A DNA stretch of 64,000 nt from Leptolinea sp964420995 (GTDB lineage Bacteria > Chloroflexota > Anaerolineae > Anaerolineales > Anaerolineaceae), in contig CAYQUX010000016.1 in assembly GCA_964420995.1 (NCBI GenBank), positions 50,640 through 114,639 of the forward strand, read 5' to 3'. A program made the position numbers and the translations under genes. The stretch's first letter is position 1; each line of letters opens with the position of its first letter. The notes under the pieces were generated by a model. It was not told where the DNA came from. It ran no database searches and saw nothing but the letters and a program-made list of their open reading frames with translations. Shown one piece after another: positions 44,141 to 53,899 of this stretch.

Positions 44141-45051
44141 GTCAATCGTCTTTGTCAGGGTTGGTCATACGCACGCAATCCGGTTTTGCCCGGGTGCACA
44201 CGGCAGAAGGTGATTTTACGTGTCGTTTGCGGGGGAAATTAAAGCAGCATCATTCATTAAGTGATATTCTGGCGGTGGGTGATATGGTTGAGATCACCAC
44301 GGTTAACGCCCAGGAGGGAATGATCGAGCGGGTAAATGAGCGCAACCGGGTACTGTCCCGTCAGGCGCCGGTGGCGCGAGGCACGCATGAACAGGTGCTG
44401 GTGGCCAACCCTGATCAGGTTATTCTGGTGTTTGCCTGCGCCAACCCGGAACCGCATGTCCGCATGGCAGACCGCTTTCTCATTGGACTGGAAAAGTATG
44501 AGATACCCGCGCTGATCGTCTTGAACAAGACGGATATCGCCGACCTGCCCGCCATCCAGGCCATGTTCGGGCATTACACGGCCCTTGGTTTTCCAGTTTA
44601 TTATGTTTCCGCCAAACACCATGAAGGGCTCGTGGAATTGAAATCTGAACTGATTGGCAAAATTTCCGTACTGGCTGGGCCTTCCGGTGTGGGTAAGACC
44701 AGCCTGTTGAACGCCCTTCAGCCGGGACTGGGTTTGCAGGTGCGTGAGGTCAGCCGACAGACATCCAAAGGGACGCATACCACGCAGGTAAGAGAATTAT
44801 TCCCGCTGGATGAGGGCGGCTGGCTGGCCGACCTGCCAGGAATCCGCAGCCTTGGGTTATGGGATATTCAGCCTGAAGAGTTGGACGGATATTTTCGTGA
44901 GATTCGTGATCTGGTGCCGGAATGTCAGTTCAATGATTGTACACACCGCAACGAACCGGGGTGTGCCGTTCGCCGGGCGGCGGAAGAAGGAAGGATTAAT
45001 CCTGCCCGCTACGATTCGTATCTTCGTCTGCGTTTCGAAGATAAGGATTGA
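44137..45051 (+). CDS. rsgA: Ribosome small-subunit GTPase RsgA
   Basis: 304 residues from a GTG overlapping the previous stop (GTGA). Circularly permuted GTPase: an N-terminal OB fold, NKTD (G4), then GPSGVGKTSLLN (G1) and DLPGIRSLG (G3), and a C-terminal zinc-binding CTHRNEPGC region. It acts in late maturation of the 30S subunit. Confidence 0.95.
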   Translation: MSQSSLSGLVIRTQSGFARVHTAEGDFTCRLRGKLKQHHSLSDILAVGDMVEITTVNAQEGMIERVNERNRVLSRQAPVARGTHEQVLVANPDQVILVFACANPEPHVRMADRFLIGLEKYEIPALIVLNKTDIADLPAIQAMFGHYTALGFPVYYVSAKHHEGLVELKSELIGKISVLAGPSGVGKTSLLNALQPGLGLQVREVSRQTSKGTHTTQVRELFPLDEGGWLADLPGIRSLGLWDIQPEELDGYFREIRDLVPECQFNDCTHRNEPGCAVRRAAEEGRINPARYDSYLRLRFEDKD

Positions 45052-45103
45052 TTTGCTGAAACTCAGTCATGAAATCTGAGATTTGTTTTGATGACCAAAG
45101 GGG

Positions 45104-45778
45104 ATGCCCTTGACCAACGCGAGACTTTTTCTAGCCATATTGACTGCTTTCATAATCTTAGCCTTATTGGCTGTATTTTTGGCTCGCCGCTCCACGTATT
45201 GGAAATTTTTCCGGTGGGATGCCATCACCGGTCCCTTACAGATTTTCATCTTCCTCATAGGATTTATTACCGGTATAGTGGCTCTGGTAGACGTGTTTTC
45301 AGGTCGGGGTTATTTGACCATCTGGTCTGCTCTGTCCGCCATTTTCTTGATGTTTGCGTTTATCGTGGGTATCAAAAAGGCAGACATCGAGTATCCGATA
45401 CCGGACTATTCGCGGCAAGTTATTGATCGAACACTATCCATCACCCCTGGCGTTGAGTTCAAAATTCCACGGAAGAGAAGAGCAACAAATATGTTTTCCT
45501 ATCCACTTTTCAGGATGGCTGTCTATATCTTCGTCTGTCTTCTGATTGTTTCTATTGGAGTCTACGTAACGATCAGGCCGATAAATTTGGGTAAATTAGA
45601 TTTTTTGGCCGCCATCATCCTGTTTTTATTCATATATTTTGTCATCCCGGCATTCAGAATTCATAACCTTATTCAAACAGGAAAGCGTTTTCTGGAACCC
45701 GCACCGGGTACAGGTGATATTGATCATATAAAAAAGACAGTATCCGATGAAGTTCATCGTAAAAAAAATATGAAATAG
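45104..45778 (+). CDS. Membrane protein of unknown function
   Basis: 224 residues from ATG 45104; a TTG at 45110 is better placed for the Shine-Dalgarno AAAGGGG (45097-45103). Five hydrophobic segments: two near the N-terminus, one in the region SGRGYLTIWSALSAIFLMFAFI and two after residue 130. A basic loop (KIPRKRRA) lies between them. No family recognised. Confidence 0.55.
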   Translation: MPLTNARLFLAILTAFIILALLAVFLARRSTYWKFFRWDAITGPLQIFIFLIGFITGIVALVDVFSGRGYLTIWSALSAIFLMFAFIVGIKKADIEYPIPDYSRQVIDRTLSITPGVEFKIPRKRRATNMFSYPLFRMAVYIFVCLLIVSIGVYVTIRPINLGKLDFLAAIILFLFIYFVIPAFRIHNLIQTGKRFLEPAPGTGDIDHIKKTVSDEVHRKKNMK

Positions 45779-45827
45779 CTAGTTTGACTCAACGGCTAAA
45801 AACAGATAGAATAACTACACTATCCAT

Positions 45828-45851
45828 GCCTCCAGATGTCATCTGGAAGGC
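45828..45851 (+). promoter_or_regulatory. Hairpin before the opp operon
   Basis: TCCAGAT / ATCTGGA with a 3-nt loop, extended by GCC / GGC with a one-base bulge. It lies 54 nt before oppD and is followed by a moderately T-rich run. It could end the upstream gene or act in the opp leader. Confidence 0.45.
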
Positions 45852-45904
45852 TGTGTTGTTATTTTACATAGTACTGTAATCTTCAGAAACGAGGTTGTAT
45901 TTGC

Positions 45905-46891
45905 ATGGCCGAAATCTTAAGTGTGCAAGGCCTTGAAACACAATTCCGGACCCGTGAAGGAATCGTTCATGCTGTAAATGGAGTGTCATTCAATCTGAAT
46001 GAGGGGGAGACATTAGGAATAGTTGGAGAAAGCGGTTGTGGGAAAAGCGTGTCGGTAATGTCGATGCTGCGTTTGATTCCCTCTCCACCCGGCAAGGTGG
46101 TTGCCGGGAAAGCCCTTTTCCAGGGCCGCGACCTGCTGACCATGAGCGATGATGAAATCCGGCATATTCGCGGCGCCCAGATCAGCATGGTTTTTCAAGA
46201 TCCGATGACCTTTTTTAATCCGGTTCTGACTATCGGAAAACAGGTTTCAGAACCATTGGAAGTTCATAACGGGATGAACAAGAAAATGGCCTACGACCGG
46301 GCAGCGCAGGTATTGGAAATGGTAGGCATTCCCCGCGCGAAAGAACGCCTTGACGATTACCCGCATCAATTTTCGGGTGGTATGCGCCAGCGTGTGATGA
46401 TTGCCATGGCGTTGATCACCAACCCGCAACTATTGATCGCTGATGAACCAACCACAGCGTTGGATGTCACCATTCAGGCACAGATCGTTGAATTGGTTCA
46501 GCGTCTGCGCCAGGAGCTTGGCATGGCCATCATCTGGATCACGCATGATCTGGGAATTATTGCCGGACTGGCCAAACGGGTGGCGGTCATGTATGGCGGT
46601 TGTATTGTAGAAGAAGCGGGTGTCAAGGAACTGTATGCCAACCCTATGCACCCTTACACGCGCGGCCTTCTTGGCAGCCTGCCCCGCATGGATGAATCGG
46701 ATCACCGCCGGTTGGTATCCATCGATGGCTTACCGCCCATCCTGATGGAAAAACCAAAAGCCTGCCCATTCTTGTCGCGTTGTACCTATTCTGTGGAACA
46801 CTGTAAATCAGAAAATCCCGCGTTGATAAATCTATCCCCACATCATAAAGTGGCCTGTTGGGTGGATCCCAATACGGGAAGGGAATACTAA
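45905..46891 (+). CDS. oppD: Oligopeptide ABC transporter ATPase OppD
   Basis: 328 residues. Walker A GESGCGKS, signature FSGGMRQRVMIAMAL, Walker B LLIADEPTTALDVT and the C-terminal oligopeptide-ABC tail with clustered cysteines (ACPFLSRCTYSVEHC) that can bind an iron-sulfur cluster in this family. First gene of the five-gene opp unit. Its stop overlaps the oppF start (TAATG). Confidence 0.92.
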   Translation: MAEILSVQGLETQFRTREGIVHAVNGVSFNLNEGETLGIVGESGCGKSVSVMSMLRLIPSPPGKVVAGKALFQGRDLLTMSDDEIRHIRGAQISMVFQDPMTFFNPVLTIGKQVSEPLEVHNGMNKKMAYDRAAQVLEMVGIPRAKERLDDYPHQFSGGMRQRVMIAMALITNPQLLIADEPTTALDVTIQAQIVELVQRLRQELGMAIIWITHDLGIIAGLAKRVAVMYGGCIVEEAGVKELYANPMHPYTRGLLGSLPRMDESDHRRLVSIDGLPPILMEKPKACPFLSRCTYSVEHCKSENPALINLSPHHKVACWVDPNTGREY

Positions 46892-47877
46892 TGGCAGAGC
46901 GAGAAGTCTTACTTAAAGTTGATCGATTGGTAAAGTATTTCCCTATCATGCAGGGATTTGTATTTAAGTCACACAAAGGAGACGTCCACGCTGTAGATGA
47001 TGTCTCTTTTGATATTTTTTCCGGGGAAACTCTTGGCCTGGTGGGTGAATCGGGTTGTGGAAAGTCCACGACTGGCAGAACTATACTTCAGCTTTATCGT
47101 CCAACCTCCGGCCATGTCTTTTTCAAAGGACAGGACCTCGTGACGATGAGGGGTGAGAGCCTGCGGAAAAACCGCAAGAAAATGCAAATGATCTTCCAGG
47201 ATCCATATGCCAGTTTAAATCCACGAATGAAAATCGGCGACATCATCGCGGAGCCAATGATTATCCATAGGACGCATAGTGGAAAAGAATTATGGAACCG
47301 GGTACTGCATTTATTGGAACTGGTGGGTTTAAACACGGCATTTGCCAGTCGGTATCCACATGAATTTTCAGGTGGGCAGCGTCAGAGAATTGGCATTGCC
47401 CGCGCGCTGGCTCTTGATCCTGAGCTGATCATATGCGATGAGCCGATTGCGGCGTTGGATGTATCCGTTCAGGCACAGGTCGTGAATTTACTGGAAGACC
47501 TTCAACGTGAATTGAAATTAACATATCTATTCATCGCGCATGACCTGTCCATGGTTAAGCATATCAGCAACCGGGTGGCGGTCATGTATCTGGGAATTAT
47601 CGTGGAGAAAGCAAGCCGCGATGAGCTTTACCATAATCCATTGCATCCATATACACAGGCATTATTATCGGCGGTGCCTATTCCGGATCCTCTAGCAGAG
47701 GAAAAACGCAGACGTACAATTCTCGAGGGTGATGTTCCGTCACCCGTTGATCCACCCAGCGGCTGCCGCTTTAGAACACGTTGCCCCATCGCGCAGGCAG
47801 TATGCGCGGAATCAAGACCCGATTTGAAAGAGGTTTCACCCGGCCATTTTGTGGCCTGTCATCTTGTAAAACCTTGA
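46891..47877 (+). CDS. oppF: Oligopeptide ABC transporter ATPase OppF
   Basis: 328 residues from the ATG at 46891, which overlaps the oppD stop by one base. Walker A GESGCGKSTTGR, signature FSGGQRQRIGIARAL, Walker B LIICDEPIAALDVS, and the family C-terminus with Cys residues (GCRFRTRCPIAQAVC). Pairs with OppD as the two ATPase subunits. Confidence 0.92.
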   Translation: MAEREVLLKVDRLVKYFPIMQGFVFKSHKGDVHAVDDVSFDIFSGETLGLVGESGCGKSTTGRTILQLYRPTSGHVFFKGQDLVTMRGESLRKNRKKMQMIFQDPYASLNPRMKIGDIIAEPMIIHRTHSGKELWNRVLHLLELVGLNTAFASRYPHEFSGGQRQRIGIARALALDPELIICDEPIAALDVSVQAQVVNLLEDLQRELKLTYLFIAHDLSMVKHISNRVAVMYLGIIVEKASRDELYHNPLHPYTQALLSAVPIPDPLAEEKRRRTILEGDVPSPVDPPSGCRFRTRCPIAQAVCAESRPDLKEVSPGHFVACHLVKP

Positions 47878-47880
47878 TGC

Positions 47881-47951
47881 AAAGGAGGTGATACTCAGAT
47901 TTGAATTGCGTTGGCAAGTACCAGGCAGATATTGAGAAGTCTGGTTTTTGA
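47881..47951 (+). promoter_or_regulatory. Strong Shine-Dalgarno with 16-codon leader ORF
   Basis: AAAGGAGGTGAT (47881-47892) is fully complementary to the usual 16S rRNA tail. A TTG at 47901 opens a 16-codon ORF (MNCVGKYQADIEKSGF, stop TGA 47949-47951), ending 28 nt before the binding-protein start. It could be a leader peptide or a relic start for the gene downstream. Confidence 0.4.
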
Positions 47952-47979
47952 CTCTAATTCTTTTGAGAGGAGAAGCACT

Positions 47980-50028
47980 ATGCGTAACAAATTTATTCTT
48001 TTGACGTCGTTGGTTATGATAGCCAGCATGCTTTTGGGCGCCTGCCAACCAGCACCTGCCGCCGGCACAACCCCCGAAGCACCCGCAGCAGACTCCGGCA
48101 CAACCCCCGAAGCACCCGCTCCGGCTGCTGCCAAAGGACCTGAGTTCAAGAATCCCGATACCATCACATTCATCACCGGTGCCGGCGAACCTGAGACCCT
48201 GGACCCCGCCTGGACGTATGAGACCGCCGGTTCAACCGTCGAGCTCAACCTGTACGAAGGTTTAACCTTCTTCAAACGCGAAAAGACGGATGAATTCATC
48301 CCGGCTCTGGCTACCGAATGGAAAACCAGCGATGATGGTCTCGAATGGACATTCAACATCCGTGAGGGTGTCAAATTCCATGAAGGTGGCACGCTTGAAG
48401 CCCATGATGTAGCCTACACCGCGCAGCGCGCATTCCTGCAGGGCCGTATCGATGGCTGGCAGTGGATCGTCTATGAAGCCTTCTATGGCCCCGATATGGC
48501 CATGGCTAGTATCAAAGACTTCGCCGCCGCTTACCTGAAACCTGCTGATGCGGAAGAAGCTCCCAAGTTCGAAGACCTGAAATCTGAAGACCTGGTCAAA
48601 GTATGTGAAGATATTAAAACCAAGATTGTGGCCGATGATGACGCCGGAACTGTAACCTACAAGTTCAAACAACCTGTCCCCTGGATGCTTGCCCTGACCT
48701 CACAGCAGTTCCTTGGCGGTATCCTGGACAAGGAATGGATGGCTGAGAACGGTGACTGGGATGGCGATTGCGCCACCTGGTCGAAATATGCCGATCCGGC
48801 TGCTGAAGGCACCATTCTCTTCAACAAAGCAAATGGTACCGCTCCCTACAAACTGGATCACTGGACCCCTGGAGAAGAGATTGTTTTAGCCGCCAATGAA
48901 GATTACTGGCGCAAAGAACCCATGTGGGAAGGCGGCCCGAGCGGCGTAGCCAGTATCAAACGTGTTGTCATCAAAAACGTTGACGAATGGGGCACCCGCC
49001 TCTCCATGCTGCAAGCCGGTGACGCGGATGAAATTTACACACCACCGCAGTTCCGTGCCGAACTTGAGCCATTTGCCAAAGTCACCTGCGGTATCGATGA
49101 AGCGACCTGCAAGGAAGACAAAGCTGATGGTTATTTGCAGTTCTACCGCAAATTGCCCATGCCTGCCATTACCCCGGCACAGCTAAACTGGCAGATCAAT
49201 GTTGAAGGCGGAAACCCGTACGTTGGTTCAGGTGAGATGGATGGTAATGGACTCCCTGCCAACTTCTTCTCCGATATTCACATCCGCAAAGCATTTTCCA
49301 CATGCTTCGATTATGACGCGATGGTCAAAGATGCCCTGGCTAATGAAGGTGTTCAGGCTCAGGGTCCCATTCCGCAAGGCATGATGGGATACCTGACCGA
49401 CAAGGCTCCCCTCAATAAATATGATCCCGCCGTCTGCGAAGCTGAATTCAAAGCGGCCGATCTCGATGGTGATGGAATTGCTGCCGGTGAGGACGAGGAC
49501 GATATCTGGAAAAAAGGCTTCTATATGCAGATTGCCTATAATTCCGGTAATGACACCCGCCGTCTGGCTGCTGAAATCCTCAAAGCCGGTATTGAAGCTG
49601 TTAATCCAAAGTTCTCGATTGCCGTGCTCGCCATGCCATGGCCAGTGCTTCTTGAAAGCCGCCGCCAGGGCAAGCTTCCCATTTATGTGGGCGGCTGGGT
49701 GGAAGACTACCACGATCCCCACAACTGGGTGAACCCGTTCCTGTACTCACAGGGTGCCTATGGCCGTATCATCAATATGACCGATGAATTCAAAACAAAG
49801 TATGACGCGATCATTATTGAAGGCGCTCAGGCAAATGGCGTAGATGCCCGTACTCCGATTTATGAAAAGATCCAGACCATGTCACAGGAAGATGCTGTGA
49901 ACATCTGGATGTACCAGCAGATGGAAGGTTATCCATTCCAATCCTGGATCAAGGGTTTCTACTTCAATCCTGCTTATGGAAACCCGGAATACGGTTGGAT
50001 TTACTCGCTATCCAAAGTTGCTCCGTAA
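47980..50028 (+). CDS. Peptide-binding lipoprotein (SBP family 5)
   Basis: 682 residues from the ATG at 47980 with GAGAGGAG upstream, which puts the signal peptide and lipobox (LLGAC) at the N-terminus. A linker with two copies of GTTPEAP follows, then the family 5 substrate-binding fold, including WTYETAGSTVELNLYEGLTFF, WTFNIREGVKFHEGG and AYTAQR. It captures peptides outside the membrane for OppBCDF. Placed between the ATPase and permease genes. Codon use looks more biased than that of its neighbours, as expected for an abundant protein. Confidence 0.92.
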   Translation: MRNKFILLTSLVMIASMLLGACQPAPAAGTTPEAPAADSGTTPEAPAPAAAKGPEFKNPDTITFITGAGEPETLDPAWTYETAGSTVELNLYEGLTFFKREKTDEFIPALATEWKTSDDGLEWTFNIREGVKFHEGGTLEAHDVAYTAQRAFLQGRIDGWQWIVYEAFYGPDMAMASIKDFAAAYLKPADAEEAPKFEDLKSEDLVKVCEDIKTKIVADDDAGTVTYKFKQPVPWMLALTSQQFLGGILDKEWMAENGDWDGDCATWSKYADPAAEGTILFNKANGTAPYKLDHWTPGEEIVLAANEDYWRKEPMWEGGPSGVASIKRVVIKNVDEWGTRLSMLQAGDADEIYTPPQFRAELEPFAKVTCGIDEATCKEDKADGYLQFYRKLPMPAITPAQLNWQINVEGGNPYVGSGEMDGNGLPANFFSDIHIRKAFSTCFDYDAMVKDALANEGVQAQGPIPQGMMGYLTDKAPLNKYDPAVCEAEFKAADLDGDGIAAGEDEDDIWKKGFYMQIAYNSGNDTRRLAAEILKAGIEAVNPKFSIAVLAMPWPVLLESRRQGKLPIYVGGWVEDYHDPHNWVNPFLYSQGAYGRIINMTDEFKTKYDAIIIEGAQANGVDARTPIYEKIQTMSQEDAVNIWMYQQMEGYPFQSWIKGFYFNPAYGNPEYGWIYSLSKVAP

Positions 50029-50058
50029 TCTGAAAAAGTCTTTTTGAAATGAACTGAT

Positions 50059-50128
50059 CCGGGAGCCGTAAGAAATTGCGGCTCCCGGAAAAGCGCAAGT
50101 AATCCCCTGCCTGCTCACTCATGAGCAG
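50059..50128 (+). promoter_or_regulatory. Two stem-loops between binding protein and permease genes
   Basis: CCGGGAGCCG / CGGCTCCCGG (50059-50088), then CTGCTCA / TGAGCAG (50111-50128). Neither has a T-run. They are well placed to stabilise the binding-protein mRNA or lower read-through to oppB, as known for other binding-protein operons. Confidence 0.55.
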
Positions 50129-50149
50129 AGCGGGACGTGGAGGTGCCAA

Positions 50150-51220
50150 TTGTCAATGCTTTCCTTTATCATTCGCCGGCTATTAATCCTTCCGCTTCTA
50201 TTGCTGGCAGTGACCATTTTGATTTTTTCCATGCTGTCAATGTTGACTCCCTATGAGCGTGCGTCACTCTACGTGCAGGATATCCCCAAACGCCAGGGAG
50301 CCATGGAAGCGATCATTAAAAAATATGGTCTTGATGATCCGGTGCCGGTACAATACTGGCGGTGGATGACCGGCAAAATGAATCCTCAGACCGGCGAAAG
50401 AGAAGGGGGAGTTATCTATGGCAATCTGGGCTGGTCCAAGACCGGCAAGGGTACTGTCTGGGAAGTGATCGGCCGCCGATTACCGGCCACGGCAGAACTG
50501 GCTTTATGGACTGCCATTCCCATGGTGGGAATTGGAATCTGGCTGGGTGTGGTATCGGCAGTAAATCATAACAAATTCATTGACCAGGTTTTGCGTGTTT
50601 TCAGTATAGTTGGCTGGTCAATCCCCGTTTTTGTTTTCGGCCTTCTTGTTCTTCTTTTCTTCTACGCCAAACTTGGATGGTTCCCGCCCGGGCGGTTATC
50701 CGACTGGGCGATGCAGGTAATCCAATCTGCCAACTTCATTCGCTATACCAATATGAATACCATTGACGCTCTGTTAAACGGGCGCTTGGATGTTTTTCGC
50801 GATGCATTACTTCACCTGGTTCTCCCTGTTCTTACGCTGGCTTACCTGGACTGGGCTTATCTACTCCGCGTTACCCGCTCTTCCATGCTGGATACGCTGA
50901 ACCAGGATTATATGACTACCGCCCGCGCCAAAGGCTTGAGCGAACGAAAAGTAATCAGCCGGCACGCCGTCCCCAACGCGTTAATCCCGGTTGTAACTGT
51001 GGGAGCGTTAATGCTCATAGCACTTCTAAATGGTGTGGTTATTACAGAGACAATTTTTAGCATTCCAGGAATGGGTTCCTTCCTGGCTGACGCAGCCCTG
51101 TCATTGGACGTCGTTTCCGTGCTTGGTGTGACCATGTTTAACTGCCTGATCTTGCTGGTTGGCAATCTTATTGTCGATATTCTTTATGGCATTATCGACC
51201 CGCGCATCCGCTTACAGTAA
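50150..51220 (+). CDS. oppB: Oligopeptide ABC permease OppB
   Basis: 356 residues from TTG 50150, 6 nt after GGAGG; ATG 50156 is the alternative at 12 nt. The N-terminal helix (RRLLILPLLLLAVTIL) and the BPD_transp_1 region with the EAA loop (TTARAKGLSERKVISRHAVPNALIPVV) are typical. Six membrane helices. Confidence 0.92.
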   Translation: MSMLSFIIRRLLILPLLLLAVTILIFSMLSMLTPYERASLYVQDIPKRQGAMEAIIKKYGLDDPVPVQYWRWMTGKMNPQTGEREGGVIYGNLGWSKTGKGTVWEVIGRRLPATAELALWTAIPMVGIGIWLGVVSAVNHNKFIDQVLRVFSIVGWSIPVFVFGLLVLLFFYAKLGWFPPGRLSDWAMQVIQSANFIRYTNMNTIDALLNGRLDVFRDALLHLVLPVLTLAYLDWAYLLRVTRSSMLDTLNQDYMTTARAKGLSERKVISRHAVPNALIPVVTVGALMLIALLNGVVITETIFSIPGMGSFLADAALSLDVVSVLGVTMFNCLILLVGNLIVDILYGIIDPRIRLQ

Positions 51221-51244
51221 AACACGGTAAAGAATGAGGATCTT

Positions 51245-52222
51245 ATGGATGTAGTTAGACGATTAATCAAAAATCCCACATCTATACTTGGCATTATTCT
51301 TTTGCTGGGTTTTGTTGTTGTGGCAATCGCTGCGCCGGTTATTGCACCGCCGGAAAAAAATTCCCGGAATATTTACATAATTCCACGAGATGGCTTTAGC
51401 AACCAGCCCAAGCCACCCAATGAAGCGCATCCGCTGGGAACAACGGAAGGCCAGTATGATATTCTTTATGGAGTGGTATGGGGTACACGCACAGCTTTTC
51501 GTGTGGGCATTGTCATCACGCTGATCACAACATTTATCGGCCTTATCATCGGGTCATTGGCCGGTTTTTATGGCGGTTGGATTGATGAGGTGTTGATGAG
51601 GATCACCGAAGTGTTTTTGGTGTTCCCATTCCTCCTGGCGGCTATCACGCTGACATCGGTCCTACAGACGGTGTATGGACGCGGTGAGGCTAATTTCCTG
51701 GTGTACCTGGCTAAAGGCCTGGCCATGCTCACTTTCTTCCAGAATCCTATGACAGATCTGGACCCGATACAAATCCAGATCCTGACCGGTATGCTGGCCA
51801 TTATCGTTTTTGGCTGGATGACATATGCCCGTGTGATCCGCGGCAATATTCTGGCTGTAAAGGAACAGGAATACGCGGTGGCTGCCAAGTTGATTGGCGC
51901 CAGTGATATCCGCATTCTTTTCAAACATTTATTGCCCAATGCCGTCTTCCCGGTGTTGGTTCTGGCTTCCATGGATATCGGTTCCTATGTGCTGACTTTT
52001 GCCGCCCTGAGTTTCTTGGGGTTGGGCGCGCAGCGTGGGTACGCGGACTGGGGGCAGATGATCAGTTTTGCCCGCAGTTGGATTCCTTCACTGGGGCAAT
52101 ACTGGTACATTGTCGTCTATCCCGGTGTGGCGATCATCCTTTTCGTGCTGGCCTGGAATCTGGTTGGCGACGCCCTGCGCGATATTCTCGACCCGCGCAT
52201 GCGGGGCCGTGGAAACGATTGA
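51245..52222 (+). CDS. oppC: Oligopeptide ABC permease OppC
   Basis: 325 residues. OppC N-terminal region (IKNPTSILGIILLLGFVVV; then HPLGTTEGQYDILYGVVWGTRTAF) and EAA loop (YAVAAKLIGASDIRILFKHLLPN). Six membrane helices. Last gene of the opp unit, followed by a terminator. Confidence 0.92.
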   Translation: MDVVRRLIKNPTSILGIILLLGFVVVAIAAPVIAPPEKNSRNIYIIPRDGFSNQPKPPNEAHPLGTTEGQYDILYGVVWGTRTAFRVGIVITLITTFIGLIIGSLAGFYGGWIDEVLMRITEVFLVFPFLLAAITLTSVLQTVYGRGEANFLVYLAKGLAMLTFFQNPMTDLDPIQIQILTGMLAIIVFGWMTYARVIRGNILAVKEQEYAVAAKLIGASDIRILFKHLLPNAVFPVLVLASMDIGSYVLTFAALSFLGLGAQRGYADWGQMISFARSWIPSLGQYWYIVVYPGVAIILFVLAWNLVGDALRDILDPRMRGRGND

Positions 52223-52235
52223 TCTGAATAATGAT

Positions 52236-52272
52236 AAAATTCCCCGAGGGTAACTCCCCGGGGATTTTTTTT
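52236..52272 (+). terminator. Terminator of the opp operon
   Basis: TCCCCG / CGGGGA stem (52241-52264) flanked by A-rich and T-rich runs (eight T, 52265-52272). Confidence 0.85.
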
Positions 52273-52306
52273 ATCATCGATTGAAAATGTAAGGCGGGGG
52301 TAAGCA

Positions 52307-53731
52307 ATGCGAATCCATTTCCGAAGAAACATTCTACAATTGGTCATACTATCTGGAATCCTTTTTGGGTCGGGTTGTTCCACCCCTGCCTGTAATCAAG
52401 AGGCAGTGACCTACATTTCGGTGACCCCAGAAATAACGGCAACGCCGGTTGAATGCCTGCCGGTATCTCCTTCCGCAACCCCCACCCGTTCCAATCCCCC
52501 AACCAGGGAACTGGCTGCCACCAGCACACCGGGCGTAACGGTGATCCGTTTTGGCACCGGGCAGATCGGTACGGATATTTACCCGTATCATCAGATTATC
52601 CATGAATATGAATTGAACAACCCGGATGTGTTGATCCAGATGGAGCCCATGCCTGATACCGATTACTATGCTCGGTTGGAGAAATTGGATTTGGCCGGGC
52701 AGTCTCCAGATATTGTCTACCTGGCAGATGATTACCTCCCCTTTCTCGTTCGCAGGGGAATGTTGCGGCCGCTGGAAATGTCGTCAGATGTGAATTTCGA
52801 CCCCACACAGTATTACCCGGGATTGCTTGAACCCGGCCAAATTGACGGCAGGCAGTATTTATTACCGGGTGATTTCTCAACGCTTGCCCTGTATTACAAC
52901 AAGTTTTTGTTTAATAAAGCCGGTGTCCCCTTTCCGGAAGATAACTGGACGTGGGACAACTTGCTGGCGGCTGCCCGAATGTTGACCAGGGATTTCAATA
53001 ATGACGGAAAGCCGGATCAGTGGGGAATACAGATGAACGCGAATTGGGATATCGGGTTTGAATACTGGGTGGCGGCTGCCGGTGGTTCCTTGATCAGTGC
53101 GGATGGTAAACAGGTGATGGGATATATGGATTCGCCCGAGACCATTAAAGCCGCGAAATTCTATATGGATCTATACAATTTGCACAAATTCGCGCCACCT
53201 CCGGCTGACCTTGAAGCCTGGGCTGGTGGGAACACGGAATTTAGTGAGGGTAAGGCGGCTATGATGATCAGCGGGCGCTGGGTGGAACCTGATTTTCTGG
53301 CGAATCCTGAGATTGATCTGGGTGTCGCCGCGCCGCCAAGAGACAAGGCGCGAGCCAATATCCTCTTCTGGAGCGGCAGTGGAATCACCGCGCGAACGGC
53401 TCATCCGGCGGAGGCTTCCCGATTCCTGGCGTATACCTATGGTGAAGAAAGCGCCCTTGTGTGGAAAGAATGGACGTTACCGGTATTATCATCTCATGTA
53501 AATAAGGAGGATATCCCTTATGATCCGTTCTGGAAACTCTGGTACCAGGAATTGAATTTCGTAAAGCCGCGAGGATTTTCTCGAACGCCTTTTTGGGATG
53601 AAGCCGTCAGACCGCATTTACAAAGCGCGTTGGATAGGCTGCTCACCGAACCACAGGCTACCCCGGAGGCGGTCCTGAAGGAAGCGGCTGCCAACGCCCA
53701 GGCAGATCTCGACGCGTTTTTGGTTCGGTGA
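52307..53731 (+). CDS. Extracellular solute-binding lipoprotein, family 1
   Basis: 474 residues. Signal with lipobox GSGC; a Thr/Pro-rich stalk (about 30-75); then the family 1 (sugar-type) binding fold with PDIVYLADDYLPFLVRRGML, YYNKFLFNKAGVPFPEDNWTWDNLL and GKAAMMISGRW. No permease or ATPase genes for a sugar transporter are beside it, so it is an orphan binding protein or uses MalFG/MsmX-like partners elsewhere. It has its own unit after the opp terminator. Confidence 0.85.
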   Translation: MRIHFRRNILQLVILSGILFGSGCSTPACNQEAVTYISVTPEITATPVECLPVSPSATPTRSNPPTRELAATSTPGVTVIRFGTGQIGTDIYPYHQIIHEYELNNPDVLIQMEPMPDTDYYARLEKLDLAGQSPDIVYLADDYLPFLVRRGMLRPLEMSSDVNFDPTQYYPGLLEPGQIDGRQYLLPGDFSTLALYYNKFLFNKAGVPFPEDNWTWDNLLAAARMLTRDFNNDGKPDQWGIQMNANWDIGFEYWVAAAGGSLISADGKQVMGYMDSPETIKAAKFYMDLYNLHKFAPPPADLEAWAGGNTEFSEGKAAMMISGRWVEPDFLANPEIDLGVAAPPRDKARANILFWSGSGITARTAHPAEASRFLAYTYGEESALVWKEWTLPVLSSHVNKEDIPYDPFWKLWYQELNFVKPRGFSRTPFWDEAVRPHLQSALDRLLTEPQATPEAVLKEAAANAQADLDAFLVR

Positions 53732-53886
53732 ACAAAAACAATTTGCCCTGTTTTCGACACGTTCCTTTGTTTGATAATTTGTCATAATTATTTATTAAAA
53801 ATGACTGTCAAAATGCACGCCAGCGATAGGAGGATTGGCAAAAGCAACCGGGAAAAATTCCACTATCTGTTCTTGTAACCTTCCAG

Positions 53887-53892
53887 TACTAT
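53887..53892 (+). promoter_or_regulatory. -10 box for a leaderless cNMP-domain gene
   Basis: TACTAT, 7 nt before the ATG at 53900, with no Shine-Dalgarno. Confidence 0.45.
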
Positions 53893-53899
53893 TTGTCTT

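Noticed and set aside
47881..47892. AAAGGAGGTGAT as the reverse complement of a 16S rRNA 3' end
   Set aside because: No rRNA sequence flanks it; it is a strong Shine-Dalgarno site.
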